DNA of 64,000 bases from Affinundibacterium amnicola (GCF_014284275.1 NZ_JACOFU010000001.1:62001-126000), one strand, 5' to 3'; shown: positions 7,782-19,049, counted from the first letter of the stretch. A program made the numbers and translations. Notes: generated by a model from the sequence alone, not told the origin.

Positions 7782-8885
7782 ATGTTAACAAAGTTATTAA
7801 GCCCAGTAAAAGTTGGATCAATTGAACTCGCGAATCGTGTGATGATGGCGCCGTTGACGCGTTCTCGTGCAGGTCAACCGGGCGATATTCCACGCGCCTT
7901 GAATGTTGAATACTACGCCCAACGTGCAAGCGCTGGTCTGATTGTTACCGAAGCAAGCCAGATTTCTCGGCAAGGTCAAGGCTATGCATGGACGCCAGGT
8001 ATTTACACCGATGCGCAAGAGGCAGGCTGGAAAGAAGTCGTTGATGCGGTGCATGCAAAAAATGGTCGAATCTCTTTGCAGTTGTGGCATGTGGGTCGCA
8101 TCTCACACAATTTGTTGCAAGAGAATGGCGCGGCGCCAGTGTCTGCATCGGCCATCACCGCAGAAAACTCGCAATGTTTCGTGATTCAAGAAGACGGCAC
8201 GCCAGCCAATGTGCAAACGGCGCAACCACGCGCTTTGGAATGGGCAGAAATGCCTTCGATCATCGCGCAATATCGCCAAGCAGCACAAAGAGCGAAGCGC
8301 GCAGGTTTCGATTTTGTTGAGGTACATGCGGCGAATGGTTATCTGTTACAACAGTTCCTAGCAACGAATAGCAATCAACGTACCGATGCTTACGGCGGTA
8401 GCATAGAAAATCGTGCGCGTCTGACTTTGGAAGCGGTTGATGCAGCGATTGCAGAGATGGGTGCTGATCGCGTTGGTGTACGTTTATCACCTAATTTTGT
8501 TGCGCATGGCATTGCTGATACGGAAGCGGAAGCCAGCGCTTTGTATTTGGCGGCAGAGTTTACCAAACGCGGCATCGCTTACTTGCATATCGCTGAGCCA
8601 GATTGGGCCGGTGGTGCAGAATTGTCGCCAGAGTTCCGTCAGCAATTGCGCGCTGCATTCCCTGCAACATTGATTTGCTGCGGTGGTTACACTGCCGATG
8701 AAGCAGATGCTTTGATCAATCAAGGTTTAGCAGATGCGGTGGCGTTTGGACGTCCTTACATCGCCAATCCAGATTTGGTCGAGCGTTTTGCTGCTGGTGC
8801 AAATTTGAATGAACCAGATCGCAGCACGTTCTATGGTGGCGAGGAAAAGGGATATACCGATTATCCGCGTATGTCGGCTGTTTAA
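7782..8885 (+). CDS. nemA: Old yellow enzyme family alkene/N-ethylmaleimide reductase
   Basis: A 367-residue FMN-dependent NAD(P)H:flavin oxidoreductase of the old yellow enzyme family. It should reduce electrophilic alkenes, quinones, nitro-esters or N-ethylmaleimide. Family features visible are the start MLTKLLSPVKVGSIELANRV, the RSRAGQPGDIP loop, the substrate-binding LQLWHVGRISH region, and HAANGYLLQQFL followed by TDAYGGSIENRAR. The phosphate-binding end is CCGGYTADEADALI plus ADAVAFGRPYIANPDL. Two ATG codons abut (7779 and 7782). AAGGA at 7771-7775 is 6 bases from the second, which I prefer. With the NemR-like repressor and downstream glutathione S-transferase it forms an electrophile-detoxification locus. 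Confidence 0.92.
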   Translation: MLTKLLSPVKVGSIELANRVMMAPLTRSRAGQPGDIPRALNVEYYAQRASAGLIVTEASQISRQGQGYAWTPGIYTDAQEAGWKEVVDAVHAKNGRISLQLWHVGRISHNLLQENGAAPVSASAITAENSQCFVIQEDGTPANVQTAQPRALEWAEMPSIIAQYRQAAQRAKRAGFDFVEVHAANGYLLQQFLATNSNQRTDAYGGSIENRARLTLEAVDAAIAEMGADRVGVRLSPNFVAHGIADTEAEASALYLAAEFTKRGIAYLHIAEPDWAGGAELSPEFRQQLRAAFPATLICCGGYTADEADALINQGLADAVAFGRPYIANPDLVERFAAGANLNEPDRSTFYGGEEKGYTDYPRMSAV

Positions 8886-8987
8886 TTTGAAAGTTGTTCT
8901 GATTGAGTAATTTTTGCCATAAATCTTGCAGCTGATCTATGATCATGCTGATTGGATATGTGGTAAAAATTGCTCAATAAGGACAAG

Positions 8988-9620
8988 ATGGCTGCGCTAA
9001 AAATTCTAGGTAAATCAAGCTCGATCAATGTGCGTAAAGTGCTGTGGACTTGCGCCGAAATTGGGCTTGACTTTGATTTGACCGAGTTTGGCAGTGGTAC
9101 GCCAAATTCAGTGACGACGCCCGAGTTCCTGATTTTGAATCCGAATGCGATGGTGCCGGTAATTCAATATGAGGGACAAGTGTTGTGGGAATCGAATACG
9201 ATTTGCCGCTACCTAGCGGCACGTCACCAACGTACTGACTTACTGCCACAAGATCCTATGGCTAGGGCGCAGGTCGAGAAGTGGATGGATTGGCAAGCCA
9301 CAGAATTAAACAATGCATGGCGCTATGCGTTTATGGCGCTGGTTCGGCATAGCCCTGCACATCGTGACACTGCTGCAATTGAACATAGTGTGCGTGAATG
9401 GAATCGTCACATGAGCATCGCTGACCTACAATTGCAGCGAACAGGTGCTTATCTGGTTGGTGATCAATTTACTTTGGCAGATATCGTATTGGGATTGTCG
9501 CTAAATCGTTGGCGCGCCAGCCCGATTGCGCATGCTAATTTACCCGCACTGCAAACATATTTCGATTTATTGTGTAAGCGTTCTGGCTATACGCAATATG
9601 GTGCAAACGGAATAGCCTGA
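8988..9620 (+). CDS. Glutathione S-transferase family protein
   Basis: A 210-residue soluble GST. The N-terminal thioredoxin-like domain (about 1-80) begins LKILGKSSSINVRKVLWTC and has the GSH-binding NPNAMVPVI and WESNTICRYLA segments, where S and P contact glutathione in the family. The helical C-terminal domain includes YLVGDQFTLADIVLG. The reaction is conjugation or thiol transfer using glutathione; the true substrate is unknown. ATG 8988 follows AAGGA (8979-8983) at 4 bases; an upstream TTG at 8970 is less likely. It lies about 100 bases after the old-yellow-enzyme gene in the same orientation, so co-transcription and a joint role in electrophile defence are plausible. Confidence 0.88.
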   Translation: MAALKILGKSSSINVRKVLWTCAEIGLDFDLTEFGSGTPNSVTTPEFLILNPNAMVPVIQYEGQVLWESNTICRYLAARHQRTDLLPQDPMARAQVEKWMDWQATELNNAWRYAFMALVRHSPAHRDTAAIEHSVREWNRHMSIADLQLQRTGAYLVGDQFTLADIVLGLSLNRWRASPIAHANLPALQTYFDLLCKRSGYTQYGANGIA

Positions 9621-9713
9621 GCACCGATTTACATATCTGTTTGTAAGTGCAGCGGGTTCTCCAATTATGCGAGATAATCTGCATTCTTTTGCTTTGATGA
9701 AGTGCTTACGACT

Positions 9714-10367
9714 ATGACTTTTGCGACTTGGTTCTCGTTTTTCTGTGCAGCGTGCTTGATTGCCATTTCTCCTGGTTCAGGTGCGATTTTGTCGATGTCG
9801 CATGGTTTAGCTTATGGCGTTAAACGTGCCAGCGTTACAATTTTGGGTTTGCAATTGGGTTTGTTGCTAGTGCTGGTGATTGCCGGAGCTGGTGTCGGCT
9901 CTTTGTTACTGGCGTCAGAAACAGCTTTTGGTATCGTGAAGATCTTAGGCGCTTTGTATTTGATTTATTTGGGTGTCACCCAGTTCTTTAGCAAACCACC
10001 CGTCGCTTCAGATATCCGTGATCAAGCAGCAGACCGATTGCATGTGCCGAGTTTTTATCGTCGTGTACTGACAGGTTTTTTGACGAATGCCAGTAATCCT
10101 AAGGGCATCGTGTTCATGGTCGCAGTCCTGCCAAATTTTATTAATAGTCAGGCTGCGCTGTTACCGCAATTAGTGATTTTGGCGGTAACGATGGTGATTG
10201 TTGATACCACCGTCATGCATAGTTATGCTTTATTAGCGTCTTCACTACAAAACTTGATGCGCGATGCCAAAGCTCAAGTACTGCAAAACCGACTCTTCGG
10301 TGCTGTACTAGTTTTAGTTGGTGCAAGCTTGTTTTTTGTGAAACGTGAAGCCACTGTGACGGTTTGA
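9714..10367 (+). CDS. LysE-family amino-acid/metabolite exporter
   Basis: A 217-residue inner-membrane protein of the LysE/RhtB exporter family. Six hydrophobic segments are visible. The N-terminal signature AISPGSGAILSMSHGL corresponds to the family's SPGP-like motif after helix 1. A conserved TGFLTNASNPKGIVFM loop precedes helix 4. Family members export amino acids such as lysine, threonine or homoserine; the substrate here cannot be deduced. ATG 9714 (MTFATWFSFF) fits the family's usual start better than the GTG at 9702. It stands alone on the plus strand between the GST gene and the TonB-like gene. Confidence 0.85.
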   Translation: MTFATWFSFFCAACLIAISPGSGAILSMSHGLAYGVKRASVTILGLQLGLLLVLVIAGAGVGSLLLASETAFGIVKILGALYLIYLGVTQFFSKPPVASDIRDQAADRLHVPSFYRRVLTGFLTNASNPKGIVFMVAVLPNFINSQAALLPQLVILAVTMVIVDTTVMHSYALLASSLQNLMRDAKAQVLQNRLFGAVLVLVGASLFFVKREATVTV

Positions 10368-10505
10368 TCGCACATTTGATGACGATAGTTTGTTGCTAGT
10401 TTGTCGCAGTATTTCCACTATCGCCCATACTCGCAAATCCCTCTTAAGAAAAACAGAAAATCTGGGATAATGATTGTTCAATGTTTCTTATGAATATCAA
10501 TTTGC

Positions 10506-12488
10506 ATGCGTTTTGATTCAACTATCGAAGAACCTGACATCATCACCGATACTGCCGTGGCAAATCGTCGTTTGTTCGGTGGTATTTTGGTTTCTTTGCT
10601 GGTACATGCGTTGATCTTGTCTTTGCAATTTGGTATTCCAGGATTGGATTTGCCGAGCTTGGAAGCACCGTGGAAAGAGAAACGCACCGCGATGGATGCT
10701 TTGCAAATTGATATTGCAAGCCCGGCGCCCAAGGCGCAAGCTGTTCCGCCGACAGCTGCTGTAACCAAGCCAGAATTATTTAAATTACCAACGCCCATTT
10801 TGCCTGCGCCTGTGCCGAAGACTGGCGCACCTGCGATTAGTGGAATTCAAATCATTGCGCCACTTGCACAAGCAAAAACGCTAGTGCCAACGGCAAAATT
10901 GCAGAAGAATAAGCCTAAACCGGCATTGCCAATTCTACCTAGCATCAAGCGTGTGCCGCCACCTGCACAAGCGCCAACACGTATCATTGCCCAAGATTTA
11001 CAGAAGAACGATGACTTCGTCGTACCTTTAACCAGCGAAGAAGATTTGCTGCGTAATGCGCAAGATAAAAAAGAAGTTAAACAAAAAATGGAAGCAATTC
11101 CAGAAGATGCCATCATCGATAAAAATGCCGAGGCTGATTTGCTTGTTGAGGAAAAGCGGCAAGAAGAAATCAAGCAAAAGAAGCTAGAGCAAGAGCGACT
11201 AGATCAAGAGAAGTTGCGTGCAGAACAAAAACAACAAGATGAGCTCTTGCAAAAGAAAATTGCACAAGCGGCTGAAGATAAGCTGAAAAACCAAATTGAG
11301 CAGCAAATGCAGCAGCAAGCCACCGAATTGAAACGACAGCAGGCTGAACAGATTGCGCAACAACGCTTACAGGCGCAACAAAAAGCGGCACAAGAATTAG
11401 CTCAGCGTGAGCAAATGGCAAAAGAAGCTGCGGAAGAAGCCTTACGTGAAGCAAAGCGACAAGAGTTATTCACGCAGGAAACGCTTAAGCAAGAAGAGCA
11501 AAGGCGACAAGCGGAACAAAAGCGTCTGCGTCAACTCGCTTTGGAGCAAGAGCAGCAAAAACAAGAAGCTTTGGCGCAAGCACAATTGCGGCAGAAACAA
11601 TTGGAAGAGCAAGTCGCGCAAAAGCGTGCCTTAGAAATCGCAGAACGTCAGCGTCAGCAAGTTGAGGAACAGCGTATTGAAGCACAACGCTTGGCGCAAA
11701 TTGCCGAACAAAAGCTCGCTGAGCAAAAAGTTTTAGAACAAAAAATTCAGGAGCAACGTTTGGCGGAACAACGCGCAGCCGAACAAAAAGCTTTGGAACA
11801 AAAACTAGCAGAACAGAAACAAGCAGAACGAAAAATCGCCGAACAAGGTTTGGCCGAGCAGAAGGCACTTGCCGATGCGGCAGCACGTGCAAATGCCGAA
11901 CGTGAAGCAGCGCTTGCAGCTCGTCAGAATGCCAGCGGAAATAATCGTGATGGATTGGGCCAAGGCAGAGGTGGAACGGGTGTTGATAATGCAGGAAGAA
12001 GTACCGCGTCTGGTACTGGTCAAGGAGATCTCGCCAGCCGATTGCGTGAACAGGCTCGCAATACAGACTTATTCAAATCAGCACCATCCAACGGGAAGTT
12101 ACTCGATGAAAATCGCTCACGTCGTCGTAGCTTTTTGGGCGCCTACGACAAAGAAGTTCCATTGCGGATGTATGTCGATAGCTTGAAACAGAAACTCGAA
12201 CGCAATGGCAATCTTATCCACGAGCGACGTACGCTCAGTGATGTTGAGCATAATGTCTTGGTAAATATGGTTGTGCGCAGCGATGGCAGCATCGAAGAAG
12301 TGGTGATTATGCGCAGCAGCGGCTCACGTGCGATCGATGAGAAAGCCCGCAATATCATCATGACGAACGCGCCATTTTCAGTGTTTCCACCTGGATTGGC
12401 GGCAAAATACGATGTCATAGAAATTCAGCGCGTGTGGAGCTTTGGCGATAAGTTACGTATTTTGGAAAATCTTCCATCATCGTTTTGA
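10506..12488 (+). CDS. Very long TonB/TolA-like energy transducer with coiled-coil linker
   Basis: A 660-residue protein with TonB/TolA architecture. It has a short cytoplasmic N-terminus, one membrane anchor (about residues 24-44), a proline/alanine-rich segment (about 85-170), a continuous coiled coil (about 195-470) built of Q/E/K/A runs such as EQKALEQKLAEQKQ, a glycine-rich hinge (about 476-505), and a C-terminal TonB domain (about 565-650, with VVRSDGSIEEVVIMRSSGSRAIDEKA). That domain normally contacts outer-membrane receptors or, in TolA, Pal/TolB. The coiled coil is far longer than in ordinary TonB and looks like TolA's periplasm-spanning stalk. No exbB/exbD or tolQ/tolR is adjacent. 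It is the first of three closely spaced genes with an epimerase and a DTW protein. Confidence 0.75.
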   Translation: MRFDSTIEEPDIITDTAVANRRLFGGILVSLLVHALILSLQFGIPGLDLPSLEAPWKEKRTAMDALQIDIASPAPKAQAVPPTAAVTKPELFKLPTPILPAPVPKTGAPAISGIQIIAPLAQAKTLVPTAKLQKNKPKPALPILPSIKRVPPPAQAPTRIIAQDLQKNDDFVVPLTSEEDLLRNAQDKKEVKQKMEAIPEDAIIDKNAEADLLVEEKRQEEIKQKKLEQERLDQEKLRAEQKQQDELLQKKIAQAAEDKLKNQIEQQMQQQATELKRQQAEQIAQQRLQAQQKAAQELAQREQMAKEAAEEALREAKRQELFTQETLKQEEQRRQAEQKRLRQLALEQEQQKQEALAQAQLRQKQLEEQVAQKRALEIAERQRQQVEEQRIEAQRLAQIAEQKLAEQKVLEQKIQEQRLAEQRAAEQKALEQKLAEQKQAERKIAEQGLAEQKALADAAARANAEREAALAARQNASGNNRDGLGQGRGGTGVDNAGRSTASGTGQGDLASRLREQARNTDLFKSAPSNGKLLDENRSRRRSFLGAYDKEVPLRMYVDSLKQKLERNGNLIHERRTLSDVEHNVLVNMVVRSDGSIEEVVIMRSSGSRAIDEKARNIIMTNAPFSVFPPGLAAKYDVIEIQRVWSFGDKLRILENLPSSF

Positions 12489-12524
12489 TAACCGAATTGG
12501 TTTGATCATTCAATAAAAAAAATC

Positions 12525-13442
12525 ATGCATATCTTGATCACGGGTGGTACTGGCTTAATTGGTCGTCGTCTATGCGCGGCTCTGTTAGCGCGTGGCGATC
12601 AGATTACCGTCTTAAGTCGCCGTCCCCAGCTAGTTGCGGGTATCTGCGGTGCGACTGCGCAAGCGATCTCCAGCCTTGATGAATGGACACCTGCAATGCA
12701 TTTTGACGCTGTCATTAATTTGGCAGGTGAACCGATCATTGATGCACGTTGGACAGAGAAACGACGTCAGGTTTTGCTCGATAGCCGGGTAGGCTTGACC
12801 CGTCAGCTGGTCGAAAAAATAAAGCAGGCGAGTCGTAAGCCGCAGGTATTGTTAAGCGGTTCGGCGATAGGTTATTACGGTATAGATGATGCACAAAGCT
12901 TTACCGAAGAAGCGAGCGCGGGAAACGATTTTTCTGCAAACCTCTGCGCGCAATGGGAGTTGGCAGCTGATTCTGCTAAGGCACTAGGGCTTCGAGTGGT
13001 CTCATTGCGTACGGGATTGGTACTCGATGAAGATGGCGGTGTATTGAAGAAAATGCGACTGCCATTTCAGTTAGGTTTGGGTAGCCAGTTGGGGAGCGGC
13101 CAACAATGGATGAGTTGGATACATCGTCAAGATTATTTACGCGCTTTGCTTTCTATACTCGACGATACAAGCGCAAACGGCGCATTTAATTTGACCGCAC
13201 CAATTGCTGTGACTAACGCAGAGTTCACCAAAACCTTAGCCAAGACGCTACATCGCTTCGCACTATTTGTTGCACCTGCATTCGTGTTGCGCTTGGCTAT
13301 GGGAGAACGTTCAGATTTACTATTGGGTGGACAAAAAGTGCTACCACAGCGCTTACTCGATCAGCATTTTCATTTCGAGTTTCCCGACTTGTCTTCTGCC
13401 TTGGCAAACTTGCTGAATGCACCAAACGCGAAGAGTTCGTGA
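12525..13442 (+). CDS. TIGR01777-family NAD-dependent epimerase (YfcH-like)
   Basis: A 305-residue atypical short-chain dehydrogenase/epimerase. The N-terminal NAD(P)-binding motif is ITGGTGLIGRRL (residues 4-15), and the segment VINLAGEPIIDARWTEKRR is characteristic of the TIGR01777 family. The C-terminal DUF1731-like tail (VLPQRLLDQHFHFEFPDLSSAL) is complete. The family is broadly conserved, but its reaction is not established. It starts 36 bases after the TonB-like gene and its end overlaps the DTW-protein gene by 26 bases, so co-transcription is likely. Confidence 0.88.
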   Translation: MHILITGGTGLIGRRLCAALLARGDQITVLSRRPQLVAGICGATAQAISSLDEWTPAMHFDAVINLAGEPIIDARWTEKRRQVLLDSRVGLTRQLVEKIKQASRKPQVLLSGSAIGYYGIDDAQSFTEEASAGNDFSANLCAQWELAADSAKALGLRVVSLRTGLVLDEDGGVLKKMRLPFQLGLGSQLGSGQQWMSWIHRQDYLRALLSILDDTSANGAFNLTAPIAVTNAEFTKTLAKTLHRFALFVAPAFVLRLAMGERSDLLLGGQKVLPQRLLDQHFHFEFPDLSSALANLLNAPNAKSS

Positions 13443-14103
13443 CTTGGAAATTTCTCATCCTAAGCGCTTGCTTTGCGAAACTTGTTTGCGTCCTGCGCGA
13501 GCCTGTATATGTCACTGCGTCGAAGTTTTGGAATGCGCAACCGAGGTGCTGATTTTGCAGCATCCCGCTGAGCTTAAACATATCAAAGGAAGTGCTCGGC
13601 TCTTACATTTGTGCTTGCCGCACAGTACGATGTTGATTGGAGAACAATTTGAACAGGATGAATTGCAAGCCTTATTGTCGAAAAATAATAAAGCCAATGT
13701 GTTGCTCTATCCCGATAGTTCGATCTCAAATAGTGTTACAAATTCAGCGCTAAATTCTGGCCTGAATCTGAGCTCAAATACTTTAACCGTACTCCCTGTC
13801 ATTCAGCCAATCCGCTTGATCGTGATTGATGCAAGTTGGCGTCAAAGCCGGCAAATGTTAATGCAAAACCCTGTTCTACAAAGTCTGCCACGCTATGCAT
13901 TACGCGACGTACCTGCGTCGCGTTACCAGATTCGACGTGCACATGCACCGGACCAACTTTCCACTCTGGAAGCGTGTACTTATGCTTTGATGCAGTTGGA
14001 AAGTGCTTCGGTACAGTGTGGGCGACTGCTGGATGCGTTTGATCAATTAAACCAGTTGCAAATGCAGTTTGGCGTACATAACTTATTGCGCACAAAAAAA
14101 TAG
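13417..14103 (+). CDS. DTW-domain protein, probable tRNA-uridine aminocarboxypropyltransferase
   Basis: A 228-residue DTW-domain protein (YfiP/TapT type). Members transfer the 3-amino-3-carboxypropyl group from S-adenosylmethionine to uridine in tRNA. The N-terminus has a four-cysteine cluster (CETCLRPARACICHC) suited to zinc. The name-giving motif appears as IDASWRQSRQM rather than strict DTW, a common variant. LQHPAELKHIKGSARLL and the C-terminal STLEACTYAL are further family signatures. ATG 13417 lies inside the preceding gene; a TTG at 13444 just after that gene's stop is an alternative that would remove the overlap. A terminator-like hairpin begins exactly at the stop codon. Confidence 0.85.
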   Translation: MHQTRRVRDLEISHPKRLLCETCLRPARACICHCVEVLECATEVLILQHPAELKHIKGSARLLHLCLPHSTMLIGEQFEQDELQALLSKNNKANVLLYPDSSISNSVTNSALNSGLNLSSNTLTVLPVIQPIRLIVIDASWRQSRQMLMQNPVLQSLPRYALRDVPASRYQIRRAHAPDQLSTLEACTYALMQLESASVQCGRLLDAFDQLNQLQMQFGVHNLLRTKK

Positions 14104-14133
14104 CACCAAATTCTGACGAAGAATCTGGTGCTA
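14094..14133 (-). terminator. Rho-independent terminator between convergent DTW and OPT genes
   Basis: TAGCACCA and TGGTGCTA form the outer arms of a 14-bp stem (14101-14114 with 14120-14133, one mismatch, GACGA loop). On the minus strand the stem is followed by seven T (complement of 14094-14100), which fits termination of the OPT transporter gene. On the plus strand there is no T-run, though the hairpin overlaps the DTW stop codon. Confidence 0.75.
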
Positions 14134-14155
14134 GATCGCGTTGATATTTGGTCGA

Positions 14156-16144
14156 TTACATCGATACGTTGATTAACGCGTTACCAATGCCGATCAAGGC
14201 TGAGCCAGCTAATAAACCCGCAGCTACTGCTTGCATACCATCGACCCAAACTTTATAGCCAAGACTTTCTTTGGGGCTGGCTTTGTGTTTTTTATCCATC
14301 AGCCAGAATACAAAAGCGCCTACCCACATCGTTAGCACTGCTTCTGGTGGTAGTACCACACCTAAGCCAATCGAGATCGCTGATATCGGAAACTTGCCTT
14401 TGCTGACGATGCTCGCCGTTTCGAAAACCACAGCCGCAATCGCAGCCACGATAATCGAGATGATTGCGCTGTGCGATAAATTACTAAAACCATGCCCGAT
14501 GAGTTCCGCAACACCTTTCCATTGCATCGCGGCAGGGAAGGCAAATTGATCGGAAATAATCTTCGTCGTATCTCTTACGCCATTGGCGTCAGCAGGTAAA
14601 AACAATAAAAAATAGACAGGAATACACGCCAAGGTGCCAGAGAAAATGCCGATCAAGTGACCAAGCACTTGGTGTCGCGGTTTAGCACCGAGCATGTAGC
14701 CAGGTTTGATGTCGGATAAAAGACTGGCAGCGCTAGAAGCAACCTCGGCTGACATACCCGCGGGGATGAGGTTGGTGGCGGGATTGCTGCGGTCTAAGGC
14801 ACCCATAGAAAACTGTGTAATCTTGGATAAACCACTAGTTGGAATCCAAGACGTCAAGGCCATAGAATTAATGCAAATCACCGTCAACAAATAAACTAGT
14901 GCTAAAGAGATAAACGCAAATAACCACGGCACGCCAAAGAAACTATGGGTCGCCCAAACGCCTAATAAACTAAAAATAGGAACGCCGATATACGAAATCC
15001 ACAGTGGTACTTCGATATGCGCTAATACATCTTGTGTTGTATCGTTCTTCTCTTCTTTTTTAAATATCCGCGATAAGCCCTTAAAAATTTCTGGCTTGGC
15101 AAATAGGCTGATTAAGGCAGCGACTACCATAATCACAATGCCCCACCAGAGAGACCATTGATTCACAATTTCTACGCGTGACAACGGGACCATTTGTCCA
15201 TCTAAACCGACGCGTGGCGCAATTTCTCCGCGATTAATCATGATCGGGGCGAGGATCGCGAAGTTAAGGATGGCACCAATCAAGCAACTCGTTGCAACAC
15301 GAATGCCCATCAAGGCACCCACGCCCAACATCGCCGCATCGAGTGTAAATCGTAAGCCTAAAGTCCGAAAGTCAACGCCTAAAATTTTAGGTATCCATAA
15401 TTCATACTTCACTGCGGCTAAATAGTAATAGGTATCGAGACGTTCTTTAAGGTACCAAGGCTCTGTTAAGCCAGCCCATTGGTCGAGCCGCAGTATTTTA
15501 AATTGGATCAATTTCATCCAACCATCACTTAATATAATTTGCAAGGCGGCAGTCCATAGGCCTACTTTGGCTAATAATTTAGCTTTAAATAAGCCGCTCG
15601 CAGCATCACCGTTGTACAAGGTATCAAGCACGACACCGCAGGCATTTCCTTCAGGGAAGGGCAGCTGATCTTCATTGATAAAGCGGCGTTTGAGTGGAAA
15701 GGCGAGTAGTACACCCAAGATCGCAATAATCACCATCCAAATCAGCATTTGCCACCAACTTGGAATAATCTTGGTAATCATCATGTAGGCAGGTAAACAT
15801 GCCACCAAAGGCATTGTCATGTAGCCAGCAGAAGTGGCAATGGATTGCGTGCAGTTGTTCTCAAGGATGGTGAAATTATTGGCGATGCCAATGTTTTCTA
15901 AAGCCTTAAACAAACCAAAAGCCAAAATCACCGAGATGAGATTCACCCCAATCGAGATTCCGGTCTTAGCCCCGATATACATGGCAGTCGCGGAAAGTAT
16001 CCCACCTAACAAAAAACCAGTAAGACCAGAGCGCCAACTCAATTGCGCCATATCTCCACGGTAGACATTACTCAGCCACCACTGATCTTTTTGATGACGC
16101 GACCAGGATTTAACCTGTTCTTCATTAAGCTGTTGAATTGCCAC
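14156..16144 (-). CDS. OPT family oligopeptide/metal-chelate transporter
   Basis: A 662-residue polytopic inner-membrane protein with about 14-16 hydrophobic segments, matching the prokaryotic OPT (oligopeptide transporter, TIGR00733-like) family. Typical stretches include FLLGGILSATAMYIGAKTG near the N-terminus, FPEGNACGVVLDTLYNG (about residue 165) and LSDIKPGYMLGAKPRHQ in the second half. Family members import peptides or iron/metal chelates with protons. No dedicated peptidase or siderophore gene is adjacent, so the substrate is open. It is divergent from the unknown membrane-anchored protein, with about 100 bases between the starts. Confidence 0.88.
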   Translation of the reverse strand: MAIQQLNEEQVKSWSRHQKDQWWLSNVYRGDMAQLSWRSGLTGFLLGGILSATAMYIGAKTGISIGVNLISVILAFGLFKALENIGIANNFTILENNCTQSIATSAGYMTMPLVACLPAYMMITKIIPSWWQMLIWMVIIAILGVLLAFPLKRRFINEDQLPFPEGNACGVVLDTLYNGDAASGLFKAKLLAKVGLWTAALQIILSDGWMKLIQFKILRLDQWAGLTEPWYLKERLDTYYYLAAVKYELWIPKILGVDFRTLGLRFTLDAAMLGVGALMGIRVATSCLIGAILNFAILAPIMINRGEIAPRVGLDGQMVPLSRVEIVNQWSLWWGIVIMVVAALISLFAKPEIFKGLSRIFKKEEKNDTTQDVLAHIEVPLWISYIGVPIFSLLGVWATHSFFGVPWLFAFISLALVYLLTVICINSMALTSWIPTSGLSKITQFSMGALDRSNPATNLIPAGMSAEVASSAASLLSDIKPGYMLGAKPRHQVLGHLIGIFSGTLACIPVYFLLFLPADANGVRDTTKIISDQFAFPAAMQWKGVAELIGHGFSNLSHSAIISIIVAAIAAVVFETASIVSKGKFPISAISIGLGVVLPPEAVLTMWVGAFVFWLMDKKHKASPKESLGYKVWVDGMQAVAAGLLAGSALIGIGNALINVSM

Positions 16145-16246
16145 TTGAATCTCCAGATTTTTATTGTCCGTGAAGTATCTACGGCTGTTGTAGTGTTGTC
16201 AAGACGAGTGATGTATGATGGGGGAGTTACTTTTTAAAATGAAAAA

Positions 16247-17011
16247 ATGTCACGCCAAATATTCCGAAAGACTGTCGCCAAATCTTTTGCGCCAACACGT
16301 GTCTTGCTTTGTTGCTTGGTTGTTTTGGGGCATTTGTTGCTTTTCTTTTTTCTCAGTCGAGCGAGCAGTTGGTCAAGCACTAAGATTTCCAGTTCGTCGA
16401 TGGTTCTCGTGAAAATTCAGCCATTGCCATTGTCAGATATTGTCGCAAATCGGCTGCCTAAAAAGCGTTTTAGCAATCACGCGGAAAAAGAGACTGCGTT
16501 AAAACTTTCAGCGCCTGCCGTTTCAGCATCGCGAATTGCTAAGACTGCGCAGGCTGAAGGCTCCAGAAATCACGAACCAATTCCTGTGGAAGAAGGAAAT
16601 AAAACCGCATTACGAAGTGAATCTCCAAGCAGTACTGCTTCAGGTAACGACCTAACGAATTTAGGAAGTATTTCGAGCCGTTATAAATTACAGCTACCAA
16701 AATCTGATGTGGAAGAAAACCTCACACCCGCACAACAAGCAGCACAAGATGTACGTTCGAACTCTGCCAAATTAACGAAGATTGAAAAATTTTCCGTAGC
16801 GATGGGGACGCTCGATTGTGTATTCCAGACACGTCTTTCTGATGGCAAAGTCGTACGTGAACCAGGAAAGTGGATCATCGTAACCGCACGTTCTAATGTT
16901 ACTAAGTTGGCGCTGGCGACATCACGCTACTGTGTGAGATTACATCAGGCTGAAGATGAAAATGGAAATGACTTGACGGCGATCAGCGCCGGTATTAAAG
17001 GGAAGTTGTAG
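16247..17011 (+). CDS. Hypothetical single-span membrane-anchored protein
   Basis: A 254-residue protein that I do not recognise. It has one N-terminal membrane segment (about residues 18-37), preceded by a positively charged tip and followed by a long, low-complexity serine/alanine-rich linker (about 60-165). A compact C-terminal domain (about 175-254) contains two cysteines (LDCVFQTRLS and SRYCVRLHQ) that could form a disulfide in the periplasm. The layout resembles TonB-like or proline-rich anchored proteins, but no TonB C-terminal motif is present. It is divergent from the OPT gene and convergent with groEL. Confidence 0.6.
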   Translation: MSRQIFRKTVAKSFAPTRVLLCCLVVLGHLLLFFFLSRASSWSSTKISSSSMVLVKIQPLPLSDIVANRLPKKRFSNHAEKETALKLSAPAVSASRIAKTAQAEGSRNHEPIPVEEGNKTALRSESPSSTASGNDLTNLGSISSRYKLQLPKSDVEENLTPAQQAAQDVRSNSAKLTKIEKFSVAMGTLDCVFQTRLSDGKVVREPGKWIIVTARSNVTKLALATSRYCVRLHQAEDENGNDLTAISAGIKGKL

Positions 17012-17100
17012 ATATCGTGCAATCGAATTGCTGGATAAATGTTACCGAATAAAAGTAAGCATCGAAATACAAATAAGAATCTGATGGGCTCTTTTCTGCC

Positions 17101-17120
17101 GTTCCCGCATAGGCGGGAAC
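17101..17120. repeat. REP-like short palindrome
   Basis: GTTCCCGCATAGGCGGGAAC is a perfect 8-bp inverted repeat with a 4-base ATAG loop. A sister copy, GTTCCTGCCTTCGCAGGAAC, lies at 45070-45089. Palindromes of this kind are frequent intergenic repeats in betaproteobacterial genomes. Confidence 0.7.
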
Positions 17121-17193
17121 CTAGCGTCGTAGTTACGTTGAATGACAAACTATGGAGATTTAAACTCTCCTTAGTTTTGTATCTATTAGGAAT

Positions 17194-17227
17194 AAAAAAA
17201 GCCTCGTTACCGAAGTAACGAGGCTTT
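17194..17227 (-). terminator. Rho-independent terminator of groES-groEL
   Basis: GCCTCGTTAC and GTAACGAGGC form a perfect 10-bp stem with a CGAA tetraloop (17201-17224). It is flanked by seven A on the left, which become T in the minus-strand transcript. It lies 41 bases beyond the groEL stop codon, where a terminator for the chaperonin operon is expected. Confidence 0.92.
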
Positions 17228-17268
17228 CTAGAACAAAGAACGTCGAACGCGAGGTTCTGGTTCGGCAA

Positions 17269-18984
<1,716 letters not shown>

Positions 18985-19049
18985 CTAATTCAAGTGAGCA
19001 CTTTTGAAGTAAAAGATCAGAAGGCAATTACATAAAAATTCTGTTTAAG

